Below are positions 1 to 7,533 of a DNA stretch of 64,000 nt, piece after piece. The position numbers and the translations under genes were made by a program. Position 1 is the stretch's first letter, and each line of letters opens with the position of its first letter. The notes beneath the pieces are model-generated. The model had not been told where the DNA came from, did not search any database, and worked only from the letters and a program-made list of their open reading frames with translations. The stretch is from contig NZ_CALGNH010000006.1 in NCBI RefSeq assembly GCF_937958655.1, positions 1 through 64,000 on the forward strand, written 5' to 3'. The DNA is from an uncultured Winogradskyella sp. Its GTDB lineage: Bacteria > Bacteroidota > Bacteroidia > Flavobacteriales > Flavobacteriaceae.

Positions 1-1
1 A

Positions 2-259
2 ATTTACTATGAGAGTTTAAGCTTTAGATATTATTATAGGGAAAATCAAGAAGTAAATAGAATGACAAAAGATACCATTTACCATAAAAAAGGAGATTGG
101 GTATACCAATATAGCAACATTGATAGCTATAGCCTTACTTCCTCAAACGATCCAAGCCAATTATTTAAGGTGTTTTGGAAATTAAAAACAACTGAAGTAA
201 GTGAAAAAATTGCCGACAGTATTTTAAATTCTTGGGGATTAAAGCGGAAGAATTATTGA
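2..259 (+). CDS. 3' end of an unrecognised gene, cut by the left window edge
   Basis: The frame is open from the first bases of the window, through the internal ATG at 62, to a TGA at 257-259, so this is the last 85 or so codons of a longer gene. The visible part is charged and aromatic, with several Tyr residues and a KTTEVSEKIADSIL helix near the end, and no membrane segment. I do not recognise a family. It lies just upstream of the decayed DUF6973-like module and lipoproteins, so it may belong to the same accessory locus, but that is inference. The ATG at 62 could be a start, but the open frame upstream reads like protein. Confidence 0.45.
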   Translation: MYYESLSFRYYYRENQEVNRMTKDTIYHKKGDWVYQYSNIDSYSLTSSNDPSQLFKVFWKLKTTEVSEKIADSILNSWGLKRKNY

Positions 260-264
260 TATAA

Positions 265-498
265 GAATTTTTTTGGAATAATATATTATTTTTCCTAATT
301 AGTAGTGAGGGTAACCAATTATTTGATAGATTGATTATGTATATGACAAACCAATACCAAGCGGATTGGATTGCGCTAGAAGCAGATATTGAAATTGTTA
401 ATGCTTTAAATAGTTTTTTAGATGAAAGTACCACCTTAAATCAAGATGAATACAGTCAACTAGCTGTTGATATAATTAATGAGCACATGCTTTTTTAA
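265..498 (+). pseudogene. N-terminal fragment of the frameshifted DUF6973-like protein
   Basis: After a TAA at 262-264 this frame stays open to a TAA at 496-498. Codons from about 301 read as plausible protein (SSEGNQLFDRL, then ADWIALEADIEIVNALNSFL and an ED-rich helix ending DIINEHMLF). Removing one T from the T6 run at 491-496 joins it to the next frame as ...EHMLF-NLSNYPGKDDG, so this and the 479-1060 frame were probably one gene. No convincing start codon precedes residue 1; ATGs at 337 and 343 are the first available. It may be a displaced C-terminal module of a larger surface or toxin-like protein. The function is unknown. Confidence 0.5.
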
Positions 499-1060
499 TT
501 TATCAAATTACCCAGGCAAGGATGATGGGTTGTCTTTTAATTGGTGGACTGATGAAAATTTTATTATAAATAACTTTTCATTTGAATTAGATGATGAAGG
601 TTTAGGAGATTTGACAGAAGAGGAAAAATTACTGGTAGCTTTATATCCTGTGCAAGCATTAATTATTAGAGCAAATAAAGAACCAGCTGAGACAGAAACT
701 GAAAATAGATTTGGATTCAGTTCTAGAAATGATAAATCTGATGCCTTTAGACATGCATTTTTTAATGCAATGAATTCTAATGATGCTGGTGATACTGTTG
801 CTAGGCTTTTTTCTACAGCACATGAAAGTGAGGTTCCTGCAAATTTAATTTTAGAAGTCCAAATGGATTTGCATAATAATGATATTGGTCATACGATTGG
901 TGAAGATGCAAGTTTTTTTGTTTCAGACCAGGATCTTTCCAATTCTGTTTATTCTCAATTATTGGCTGGAAATTTGTTCTACTTATCGCCTCTTGACTTA
1001 GTAACTCCACCAAACTTTGGAATAAACGCTTCAACGCAATTAACACCTACTAATCAATAA
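479..1060 (+). CDS. DUF6973-like domain protein, probable 3' part of a frameshifted gene
   Basis: This frame encodes 193 aa from the ATG at 479, but that ATG lies inside the tail of the preceding open frame, so it is probably not a natural start. The C-terminal half has a distinctive pattern, SDAFRHAFFNAM at about residues 83-94, then FSTAHESE, then MDLHNNDIGHTIG. My recollection is that this resembles the Bacteroidota/Firmicutes DUF6973 domain, whose conserved His/Glu/Asp/Asn residues could be catalytic; that is from memory, not a search. There is no signal peptide. A small lipoprotein gene starts 4 nt after the stop, an arrangement seen in effector-immunity pairs. The toxin interpretation is inference. 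Confidence 0.55.
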   Translation: MSTCFFNLSNYPGKDDGLSFNWWTDENFIINNFSFELDDEGLGDLTEEEKLLVALYPVQALIIRANKEPAETETENRFGFSSRNDKSDAFRHAFFNAMNSNDAGDTVARLFSTAHESEVPANLILEVQMDLHNNDIGHTIGEDASFFVSDQDLSNSVYSQLLAGNLFYLSPLDLVTPPNFGINASTQLTPTNQ

Positions 1061-1064
1061 GTTT

Positions 1065-1433
1065 ATGAAACAGATGTTAACTTTAGTCATTTTTTTATCA
1101 TTATTTTCTTCATGTATTAAAGACAAAAGAACAGAATTATTAATAAAGAATAATTCAGGGTTTACTATTGACACACTCAGAATAACATATGGAACAGAAA
1201 AAATAAGTAAAAGCTATTTTAGAAAGAGTATTAATTCTGGTGATACTATTAGTACAGTATTTGACATGAATTTTAAGGGGATTGATGGTGGCTATCTTTT
1301 GGAAATTTACCAAAACAAGAAAAAAACAGGAAAATATTTCGGCTATTATTCTAATGCTACATTTAAAAATTATATTTATAATTTGAGAATTGAGAAAGAC
1401 ACATTATTGATAGAAAAAAGTATTGAAAAATAG
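1065..1433 (+). CDS. small lipoprotein, paralogue A
   Basis: It encodes 122 aa with a hydrophobic signal sequence ending FSSC, the Cys at residue 17 being the probable lipidation site. The mature part is about 105 aa, basic and beta-rich (LLIKNNSGFTIDTLRI, then a conserved KYFGYYSN segment near residue 92). It starts 4 nt after the DUF6973-like frame, so it is translationally linked to it. The gene at 1590 is a diverged paralogue with the same plan: signal, IIIKNNTG, FGYYSN, final LI-x-E/N. A third, broken copy of this gene's 3' half lies at 2117-2310. I recognise no named family. An immunity or accessory role for the upstream protein is inferred only from position. Confidence 0.6.
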   Translation: MKQMLTLVIFLSLFSSCIKDKRTELLIKNNSGFTIDTLRITYGTEKISKSYFRKSINSGDTISTVFDMNFKGIDGGYLLEIYQNKKKTGKYFGYYSNATFKNYIYNLRIEKDTLLIEKSIEK

Positions 1434-1507
1434 ATATTAATTATAATTCTTATAGACAAAGGCTAATACAAGTATTTTGTTTAATACTTATTAAGTATAA
1501 TAATCCT

Positions 1508-1597
1508 ATTTTTTGGGACAATCCTTCTACTTAGGAAGCTAGTGATGGTACTCATGGAATAACTTCTTCAACAACTTTAATACCGACCGATGAATAG
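1508..1597 (+). pseudogene. remnant C-terminal tail of a second module
   Basis: Directly before the second lipoprotein, the reading frame ending at 1597 gives FWDNPST, a stop, then EASDGTHGITSSTTLIPTDE. Its last 12 codons resemble the tail of the 479-1060 frame (GINASTQLTPTNQ against GITSSTTLIPTDE), and it overlaps the lipoprotein start by 8 nt. I read it as the surviving end of another copy of the upstream module, interrupted by TAG at 1532-1534. The match is short, so the homology is suggestive rather than proven. Confidence 0.4.
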
Positions 1598-1958
1598 ATT
1601 ATTAAAAATTTGCTTTTTTCTTTCAATATTATTATTTAATTCTTGTAGTGAGTTCGGAACCAATATTATAATAAAAAATAATACTGGCAAGATAATAGAT
1701 TCGATAATTGTTTCTAATGGATTCAATGAAGTTATGTTAGAAAATTTAAAAAAGAATGAAGAAAGAAAAGGATTTATAGATTTTAAGATAAACAGTCCAA
1801 AACATGATGGTGCATATTTTACAAAGATATTTACTGAAAATAAAATTATAAACCAAAAGACATTTGGTTATTACAGTAATGGTATTCCATCAGGTAGTAC
1901 TTATTATATTCAAATCTTAGCAGATTCATTAATTGTAAATGAATATTTTGATAAATAG
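1590..1958 (+). CDS. small lipoprotein, paralogue B
   Basis: It encodes 122 aa, the same length as paralogue A. A signal sequence of hydrophobic Leu/Phe/Ile residues ends FNSC, with the Cys at residue 19 as the lipidation site. The mature part shares the IIIKNNTGKIIDSI segment and a TFGYYSNGI segment with the gene at 1065, but is otherwise diverged. Its ATG overlaps the end of the remnant tail at 1508-1597, repeating the module-then-lipoprotein order seen at 479-1433. The gene looks intact. The family is unknown. Attachment to the inner or outer membrane is expected from the lipobox. An immunity role is inferred from context only. Confidence 0.6.
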   Translation: MNRLLKICFFLSILLFNSCSEFGTNIIIKNNTGKIIDSIIVSNGFNEVMLENLKKNEERKGFIDFKINSPKHDGAYFTKIFTENKIINQKTFGYYSNGIPSGSTYYIQILADSLIVNEYFDK

Positions 1959-2116
1959 TTTTGTGTTTGAATAATAAATACGGCAAACAAAAATATGTAA
2001 AAATAGTGGTTAAGAGCTAAACCTAAAATTATGTTCTTTTCTGCTATTTTGTTTAAAGCCTAAAAAGAAAATCACATTTATCTACTACATTTCATTTATG
2101 AATACATTGTGTTAAA

Positions 2117-2310
2117 AAGGATATTATTAGAGCAATATTTGATGTGAATTTTGGTGAATTGATGGTGGCTATCTTTTGGAAATTTACCAAAACAAGAAAA
2201 AAACAGGAAAATATTTCGGCTATTATTCCAATGCTACATTTAAAAATTATATTTATAATTTGAGAATTGAGAAAGACACATTATTGATAGAAAAAAGTAT
2301 TGAGAAATAG
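2117..2310 (+). pseudogene. broken third copy of the small lipoprotein gene (paralogue A type)
   Basis: From about 2152 to 2345 the DNA is nearly identical to 1271-1465, covering the last 55 or so codons, the stop and some 3' flank of the gene at 1065. The frame ends in TAG at 2308-2310 and keeps the KYFGYYSNATFKNY segment. Upstream similarity continues weakly to about 2117, but a small deletion breaks the frame and creates a TGA just before the IDGGYLLE codons. No start codon or signal sequence remains. The high identity implies a recent duplication or recombination followed by loss of the 5' half. 1959-2116 shows nothing else that I can recognise. Confidence 0.75.
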
Positions 2311-2485
2311 ATGTTAATTATTAAAAATATTGATAAAGGCTAATCTAAAGATCTGATTGAACTATTTTTTTAATTTGACATATTAAGTATTACATGTAAA
2401 TATTGTTAATCAACTAATTTGTAACAAAACACTAAGTTTTACTACATATAAGTAAAACAACGTTTAACTAAAAAAAGAAAAAGAT

Positions 2486-2809
2486 ATGATTCAGTATAAA
2501 GGCGCACTAGTTATAGGCGCATTAATAGGGGCAGCAGCGGGTGTGTTATTGGCACCAGATAAAGGTAGTGTAACCAGAGACCATCTAAAAAAAGAAGGTA
2601 AGGAAGTTAAAGATCAATTTGTGGATGACTTTAATGAAGTTAAAGACGATGTGTCTAAAGCCGCAAAATCGGGTAAAGATAAGTTTAGAGACGACTTAAA
2701 AGATTTTGCTTCTAAAGCAAGTTATAAAACAGAAGAAGCCATTACGTTTTTAGAAAAGCAACTAGCAAAGCTGAAAGAAAAGAATAAAACGCTTCAACAA
2801 ACGAGTTAA
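2486..2809 (+). CDS. YtxH domain-containing protein
   Basis: It encodes 107 aa. Residues 8-23 form a glycine/alanine-rich hydrophobic segment (GALIGAAAGVLLAPDKG), the hallmark of YtxH proteins, where the small-residue helix runs into an APxxG turn. The rest is a highly charged Lys/Asp/Glu amphipathic helical tail, probably coiled coil, to the end. Family members are small membrane-associated proteins often linked to envelope stress; the exact role is unknown. It appears monocistronic, with about 175 nt of unassigned DNA upstream and a REP-like element downstream. The family call is confident, the function is not. Confidence 0.85.
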   Translation: MIQYKGALVIGALIGAAAGVLLAPDKGSVTRDHLKKEGKEVKDQFVDDFNEVKDDVSKAAKSGKDKFRDDLKDFASKASYKTEEAITFLEKQLAKLKEKNKTLQQTS

Positions 2810-2827
2810 AAAACTCAATCGGATTAT

Positions 2828-2876
2828 CATTGCGACGCCACATTTTTTTATGTGGCTGTGGCAATCTCCTGTAGAG
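2828..2876. repeat. REP-like palindromic intergenic element
   Basis: The sequence starts TCATTGCGA and ends GGCAATCT, enclosing a hairpin with stem GCCACAT (2837-2843) and ATGTGGC (2850-2856) around a T-rich loop. CATTGCGA...GGCAATCT ends are characteristic of short interspersed palindromes that I remember from Bacteroidota genomes. It lies between two convergent genes (2486+ and 2964-), where it could also act as a weak terminator, although no T-run follows the stem. Confidence 0.5.
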
Positions 2877-2963
2877 AAGTTTATCATTAAAAAGATTATT
2901 GTGTTGGGTTTGTAATTGTAAAGATTAGGTAATTCGAGGACAGTTTTGGTTATATTCTCAATT

Positions 2964-3602
2964 CTAAACCAAATCATTAATAAAATCCACATTCACCACA
3001 TGCTTACCATCAAAAGGAAGTATGGTAATTCTTTTGCCAAATAGTTCCTTTACTTTTTGGGATTCTTGTTCTATCCGTGCTTCATCTAAGTATCCATCCT
3101 TAGTACAATAAATGAGTTTTACTCTAGTGCTTTTATTTAAATAAGTAAAATCTTCAGCAGTCAGTTCCTTCGGAATACCACCAGAATGTAACACCAATTG
3201 CGAGCATTGCAACCGTCGTTTTGCCATATAACGCATGGCAACACTAACACCTTGTGAGTATCCTAAAAGGATTAAGTTTTTGTTATTTGGGATTTGCTCA
3301 GCCTCAAAAACAGCGTCAAAATAGTTGAGGATATTTTGCATTCCTACATTAGTCTCATCTCGTGTTAACCAATTGGCACCAACATGCATTTTGGGCTGAA
3401 TATAATACTTGCTTGGTGCTTGTGGAGCGATGATATAGTTTTCTTCAGGATTTAAATGTTTAAAATACCGTAAAAAATAGCGACTCAAATAACCCATACC
3501 ATGGCATACAAACCAAACTGTTTTTGTATGTTCTGTAAGTGCGTTTAATGTAGAGTAGGAGTTCTTGGATTTATAAGTGATTTCTTTTTCGAGGGAATTC
3601 AT
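2964..3602 (-). CDS. alpha/beta hydrolase (esterase/phospholipase-like)
   Basis: From the Met at 3602 the protein is 212 aa. An upstream in-frame Met at 3653 would overlap the divergent menI gene and adds an unlikely basic extension. The fold is alpha/beta hydrolase: an oxyanion-type CHGMG at 33-37, the nucleophile elbow GYSQG with Ser116, an acid in CTKDG (Asp169) and a final DGKH with His201. The size and spacing match the phospholipase/carboxylesterase branch, cytosolic and with no signal peptide. It is divergent from menI with about 45 nt between starts. It could be an unrelated esterase. A role as the missing MenH is possible from position only, and the motifs are not specifically MenH-like. 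Confidence 0.8.
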   Translation of the reverse strand: MNSLEKEITYKSKNSYSTLNALTEHTKTVWFVCHGMGYLSRYFLRYFKHLNPEENYIIAPQAPSKYYIQPKMHVGANWLTRDETNVGMQNILNYFDAVFEAEQIPNNKNLILLGYSQGVSVAMRYMAKRRLQCSQLVLHSGGIPKELTAEDFTYLNKSTRVKLIYCTKDGYLDEARIEQESQKVKELFGKRITILPFDGKHVVNVDFINDLV

Positions 3603-3611
3603 TATTCTCAG

Positions 3612-3619
3612 TATCTTTG
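3612..3619 (+). promoter_or_regulatory. -7 box TATCTTTG upstream of menI
   Basis: It matches the Bacteroidota sigma-A -7 consensus TAnnTTTG, 28 nt before the menI ATG. No clear -33 TTG is visible at the usual distance. Confidence 0.55.
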
Positions 3620-3647
3620 TTTTCGACTTTAAAAATAATGTATTTCT

Positions 3648-4073
3648 ATGCAACAGTCTAAAGAAGAATTCTTAGCTAAGGTCAATGCTGTAAGTAAAAA
3701 CACATTGATGGAAACATTAGATATTAAAATTACAGATTATGGAGATGATTTTTTAGTTGCGCGTATGCCAGTGACCTCTAAAGTGCATCAGCCAGACGGT
3801 GTTTTACATGGCGGTGCTACAGCAGCTTTGGCCGAGAGTGTTGGTAGTTTTGCGTCGCATATCTTTACAGATTTAGAACAATACTTTGTTAGGGGTTTAG
3901 AAATTACTGCTAACCATTTAAAGAGTGTTTCAGAAGGGTTTATCTATGCAAAGGCTACATTTTTACATAAAGGACGCACCACACAATTACTAGATATTAG
4001 AGTTACGGATGACGCAGAAAACTTAATTTCTGTCTGCAGATTATCTACCATTTCATTGCCTAAAAAGAAATAG
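3648..4073 (+). CDS. menI: hotdog-fold thioesterase, probable 1,4-dihydroxy-2-naphthoyl-CoA hydrolase
   Basis: It encodes 141 aa, the usual length for PaaI/YdiI hotdog thioesterases. The central signature VHQPDGVLHGGATAALAE (about 46-63) contains HGG and Glu63, the position of the catalytic Glu in E. coli YdiI/MenI. In the menaquinone pathway this enzyme hydrolyses DHNA-CoA to DHNA in the cytosol before prenylation by MenA. The position directly upstream of menF and menD makes the MenI assignment more likely than a generic acyl-CoA thioesterase. Only a few nucleotides separate its stop from the menF start. A TAnnTTTG box precedes it. Confidence 0.85.
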   Translation: MQQSKEEFLAKVNAVSKNTLMETLDIKITDYGDDFLVARMPVTSKVHQPDGVLHGGATAALAESVGSFASHIFTDLEQYFVRGLEITANHLKSVSEGFIYAKATFLHKGRTTQLLDIRVTDDAENLISVCRLSTISLPKKK

Positions 4074-4077
4074 ATTG

Positions 4078-5190
4078 ATGACTACAGATGCTTTTTTTGA
4101 AGCTTTAGAAAATCAGTATGCCAATCAGCTTCCTTTTGTAGTTTACAGTAGGCCTATAAATTCTATCATAAAATGTTGGTTGCAAGCGGATGATAGATTA
4201 CATACTACAAGCAACTTTACCGAGTGTGGTTTTGTATTTGCACCTTTTGATATTAATAATTTAAGTGTGCTTTTGCCAATAGAGCACTGCCAACATTATA
4301 ATTTAGAAACCTCGTTTATTACTACTGAAGATTTTACGACCACTGCGGTTAAATCTAACGATGCTAACAGACATTTAGCGCTTGTTAATAATGGTATTAA
4401 AACCATTAAATCTGGAACATTAGAAAAGGTTGTACTCTCTAGAGTAGCAGAGAAGCCTCTAAAATCGTACAATCCAATTACGATTTTTAAACGTCTATTT
4501 AACACCTACAAAAATGCGATGGTATATTGCTGGTATCATCCTAAAGTTGGGTTATGGTTAGGAGCCACACCAGAATTATTATTTAAGGTAGAAGGCAAGC
4601 GCTGTACAATGATATCGCTGGCTGGTACTCAGCCTTATTTAGAAACGAGCCAACCTAATTGGACATCTAAAGAATATGACGAGCAACAAATTGTAACCGA
4701 TTACATTGTAAAACAAATAGCACCGTTTACAACAAAAACAAAAGTATCTGATGTTGATACTGTTAAAGCAGGTAACTTGTTGCATTTAAAGAGTTATGTA
4801 ATGAGTACTATTAAGGATGGATGTTCCTTAAAATCAATTATTGAAGCCTTGCATCCAACACCTGCGGTCTGCGGTTTCCCTAAACAAGAAGCTAAAGATT
4901 TTATACTTAAAAATGAAAATTACAATCGCCAGTTTTACACTGGTTTTTTAGGGGAGCTTAATTTAAAACAGGTTAAAAGTAGAAATACAAATCGTAAAAA
5001 TGTAGAAAATAATGCCTATACTACCATAATCACAGCATCAAATTTTTATGTTAACCTAAGATGTGCACAGATTAAAGATGATAAAGTCTGTATCTATGTT
5101 GGAGGCGGTATTACTAAGGATTCTAATCCTATAAAAGAGTGGGAAGAAACCATAAACAAAACCAAAACTATCAATAAGGTTTTAGATTAA
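4078..5190 (+). CDS. menF: isochorismate synthase
   Basis: About 370 aa from the ATG at 4078; a TTG directly before it, at 4075, could also serve. The C-terminal chorismate-binding domain is clear: EKVVLSR near 120, ISLAGTQP, the EYDEQQIVTDYI helix, HPTPAVCGFP, YNRQFYTGFLGE and the closing YVGGGIT. It converts chorismate to isochorismate, the first committed step to menaquinone, and needs Mg2+. EntC/PchA-type enzymes share these motifs, but the location between menI and menD supports MenF. It starts 4 nt after menI, so the two are co-transcribed. Confidence 0.93.
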   Translation: MTTDAFFEALENQYANQLPFVVYSRPINSIIKCWLQADDRLHTTSNFTECGFVFAPFDINNLSVLLPIEHCQHYNLETSFITTEDFTTTAVKSNDANRHLALVNNGIKTIKSGTLEKVVLSRVAEKPLKSYNPITIFKRLFNTYKNAMVYCWYHPKVGLWLGATPELLFKVEGKRCTMISLAGTQPYLETSQPNWTSKEYDEQQIVTDYIVKQIAPFTTKTKVSDVDTVKAGNLLHLKSYVMSTIKDGCSLKSIIEALHPTPAVCGFPKQEAKDFILKNENYNRQFYTGFLGELNLKQVKSRNTNRKNVENNAYTTIITASNFYVNLRCAQIKDDKVCIYVGGGITKDSNPIKEWEETINKTKTINKVLD

Positions 5191-5206
5191 AACTATTGAG
5201 ATTCCT

Positions 5207-5214
5207 TATCTTTG
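5207..5214 (+). promoter_or_regulatory. -7 box TATCTTTG immediately before menD
   Basis: It matches TAnnTTTG and ends 7 nt before the menD ATG at 5222. A transcript from it would start at or within a couple of bases of the start codon. The 31-nt menF-menD gap is otherwise empty. Confidence 0.55.
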
Positions 5215-5221
5215 TCTTTAG

Positions 5222-6979
5222 ATGAAACATTCTAAAATTCCCTTATCTCAAACTGTTGTTACATTATGCAAAGCACATAATGTAAGGCACATTGTTATTT
5301 CACCAGGAAGCAGAAACGCGCCCTTAACCATAGGCTTTACCCACAATGATTATTTTAATTGTTATAGTATTGTTGATGAGCGGTGCGCTGCATTTTTTGC
5401 CATGGGAATTGCGCAACAATTGCAACAACCAACAGCACTTGTTTGCACATCGGGTAGTGCTTTGTTAAATTATTACCCTGCAATTGCAGAAGCGTATTAC
5501 AGCAGTATTCCTATAATCGTTTTATCTGCAGATCGTCCTAAACATTTAGTAGATATTGGTGATGGTCAAACTATAAAACAAAAAAACGTTTACGGTGACC
5601 ATGTACATTACAGTGGAAATCTAAAATTAGATTTAAAAGATAGACCCAAGGTTTTAGATGGTGATTTGCCAATATTAAAGAGTATTGAGAATAAGCTTGA
5701 ACGTTTCTTAGGGCTTCAAAAAGATATTCAGTCTTATAATGAATCTGAAATTAATGATGCTCTCACTATAGCCACATTAAAATCTGGCCCTGTACATTTA
5801 AATATTCCTTTTGAAGAGCCACTATATGAAACGGTAGAAAAGCTTTCTATTAACCCAAATTCGTTTAGTGTAAAGATTCCGTTAGAAAAGGTTGATGATT
5901 TTGAGATTAAGAGTCTTTTAGATCTTTGGCAAAACGCAAAACGCAAAATGATATTGGTTGGTGTATTGCAACCAAATTCAATCGAAAGCAAATGGTTGCA
6001 AGAAATCGCCGATGATGACAGCATATTAGTATTTACTGAAACGACATCTAACCTCCATCATCCAGATTTTTTTTCAGGTATAGATAAAATCATTGCTCCA
6101 TTAGAAGAAGCAGATTTAAGCGCATTACAACCAGATCTACTTTTAACATTTGGTGGTTTAGTGGTTTCAAAAAAAATAAAAGCTTTTTTAAGACAATATA
6201 AACCAAAAGAACATTGGCATGTGGATGTCTACAATGCTAATGATACGTTCTTTCGTTTGAGTAAACACATAAAACTTTCGCCAAATACATTTTTTAAGAC
6301 ATTTTTACCACAAATAACATTCTATTCAAAAAGTGACTATAAATTCTATTGGCTCAAGGTAAGGCAGAAAAGAAGAACGCTTCACCAAACGTATCTTAAG
6401 CACATACCCTTTTCAGATTTTACGGTATTTAATAGGCTTCTAAAAAATCTACCAAAATATAGTCAGTTGCAAGTGGGTAATAGTTCTGCGATTCGATACA
6501 CACAATTATTTCAAATACAAAAATATATTACCGTGTTTTGTAATAGAGGAACTAGTGGTATTGATGGAAGTACCAGCACAGCAATAGGTGCAGCAGTAGT
6601 GTCTAAAGAACGCGTAACTTTTATTACAGGTGATTTAAGTTTTTTCTATGATAGTAATGCATTATGGAACAATTATATTCCTAATACCTTTAGAGTTATT
6701 GTTATTAATAATAAAGGAGGTGGTATTTTTAGAATTTTACCAGGACATAAGAATACCGACAATTTTGATACTTATTTTGAAACCAAGCACCACCTTACAG
6801 CAGATAAATTGTGCGAGATGTATAAGTTTGACTATGCTAAAGCCGATAATGAAAACGAACTAGAGATGCGTTTAAAAACTTTTTATGAGCCATCTAAGCA
6901 ACCAAAATTACTTGAGATTTTTACTCCATCTCAATTAAATGATGAAATTTTACTCAATTATTTTAAACACATAAAGTAA
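5222..6979 (+). CDS. menD: 2-succinyl-5-enolpyruvyl-6-hydroxy-3-cyclohexene-1-carboxylate synthase
   Basis: It encodes 585 aa, close to the family length. It is thiamine-diphosphate dependent and joins 2-oxoglutarate-derived succinic semialdehyde to isochorismate. The N-terminal Pyr domain has HIVISPGSRNAPLTIGF and VDERCAAFFAMGIAQ, where the Glu activates ThDP, followed by CTSGSALLNYYPAI and PIIVLSADRP. The C-terminal PP domain has CNRGTSGIDGSTSTAIGAA and FITGDLSFFYDSNAL, the GD...N Mg-diphosphate motif. It is a cytosolic tetramer in known relatives. It lies downstream of menF with its own -7 box. No anomalies seen. Confidence 0.97.
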   Translation: MKHSKIPLSQTVVTLCKAHNVRHIVISPGSRNAPLTIGFTHNDYFNCYSIVDERCAAFFAMGIAQQLQQPTALVCTSGSALLNYYPAIAEAYYSSIPIIVLSADRPKHLVDIGDGQTIKQKNVYGDHVHYSGNLKLDLKDRPKVLDGDLPILKSIENKLERFLGLQKDIQSYNESEINDALTIATLKSGPVHLNIPFEEPLYETVEKLSINPNSFSVKIPLEKVDDFEIKSLLDLWQNAKRKMILVGVLQPNSIESKWLQEIADDDSILVFTETTSNLHHPDFFSGIDKIIAPLEEADLSALQPDLLLTFGGLVVSKKIKAFLRQYKPKEHWHVDVYNANDTFFRLSKHIKLSPNTFFKTFLPQITFYSKSDYKFYWLKVRQKRRTLHQTYLKHIPFSDFTVFNRLLKNLPKYSQLQVGNSSAIRYTQLFQIQKYITVFCNRGTSGIDGSTSTAIGAAVVSKERVTFITGDLSFFYDSNALWNNYIPNTFRVIVINNKGGGIFRILPGHKNTDNFDTYFETKHHLTADKLCEMYKFDYAKADNENELEMRLKTFYEPSKQPKLLEIFTPSQLNDEILLNYFKHIK

Positions 6980-7084
6980 AGTCAACGTTAAATATCGTTA
7001 AGATGTGACATAATCGTTTTTAATGTGTCTTAAAAATAACTATATTTAGTGAGACAATTTATATAACCAAAAACAATAATTAAG

Positions 7085-7423
7085 ATGAGTAAAAGAGACG
7101 AATTAATTGCAAAGTATGCAGCTGATTTAAAAGACAAGTGTGGTGTTAACCCAGACATGGATTTATTAACTAAAGTAACTGTAGGTCTAGGGCCCTCAAT
7201 TTATAATGCAGATTCTTCAACGGTTTCTGGTTCTGATGCAAAAGAATTAGCAACAGTTAAAAATAACTATTTAATTAAAAAATTAGGACTAAAAGATAGT
7301 GCTGATTTGGATAAGGCTATAGATTCTGTTATTGATACTTACGGAAGATCTAATAGAACTAAATACAGAGCAGTTGTATATTACTTATTATGTACTCATT
7401 TTAAAAAGGCATCTGTTTACTAA
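7085..7423 (+). CDS. DUF2853 family protein
   Basis: It encodes 112 aa, soluble and helical, with no signal peptide. The opening SKRDELIAKYAADLK, the central LTKVTVGLGPSIYN and the C-terminal GRSNRTKYRAVVYYLL match my memory of the DUF2853 family, small conserved proteins of unknown role. It is monocistronic: about 105 nt separate it from menD and a strong hairpin terminator follows. A near-consensus TATATTTA lies about 40 nt upstream. The function is unknown. Confidence 0.85.
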   Translation: MSKRDELIAKYAADLKDKCGVNPDMDLLTKVTVGLGPSIYNADSSTVSGSDAKELATVKNNYLIKKLGLKDSADLDKAIDSVIDTYGRSNRTKYRAVVYYLLCTHFKKASVY

Positions 7424-7444
7424 TAGCGTTAAATTTAAAATTAT

Positions 7445-7479
7445 AAAAAAGGTCTTTCGGTTAACGAAAGACCTTTTTT
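7445..7479 (+). terminator. intrinsic terminator after the DUF2853 gene
   Basis: It is a near-perfect hairpin. GGTCTTTCG (7451-7459) pairs with CGAAAGACC (7465-7473) around GTTAA, flanked by A6 on the left and T6 on the right, which extend the stem and supply the U-tract. It works on the plus strand. Confidence 0.9.
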
Positions 7480-7521
7480 ATTTTAAACCTTCAGTTTTAC
7501 TCGCTAATTATAACTTATTCC

Positions 7522-7529
7522 TACCTTTG
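7522..7529 (+). promoter_or_regulatory. -7 box TACCTTTG before the CvfB-like gene
   Basis: It matches TAnnTTTG and ends 4 nt before the ATG at 7534, so the transcript is probably leaderless. It follows the terminator at 7445-7479, consistent with a new transcription unit. Confidence 0.6.
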
Positions 7530-7533
7530 CGGT

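Noticed and set aside
165-434. 89-aa open frame on the minus strand over the left-edge locus
   Set aside because: Low-complexity composition; it lies antisense to the frames that read as protein and has no promoter or family resemblance.
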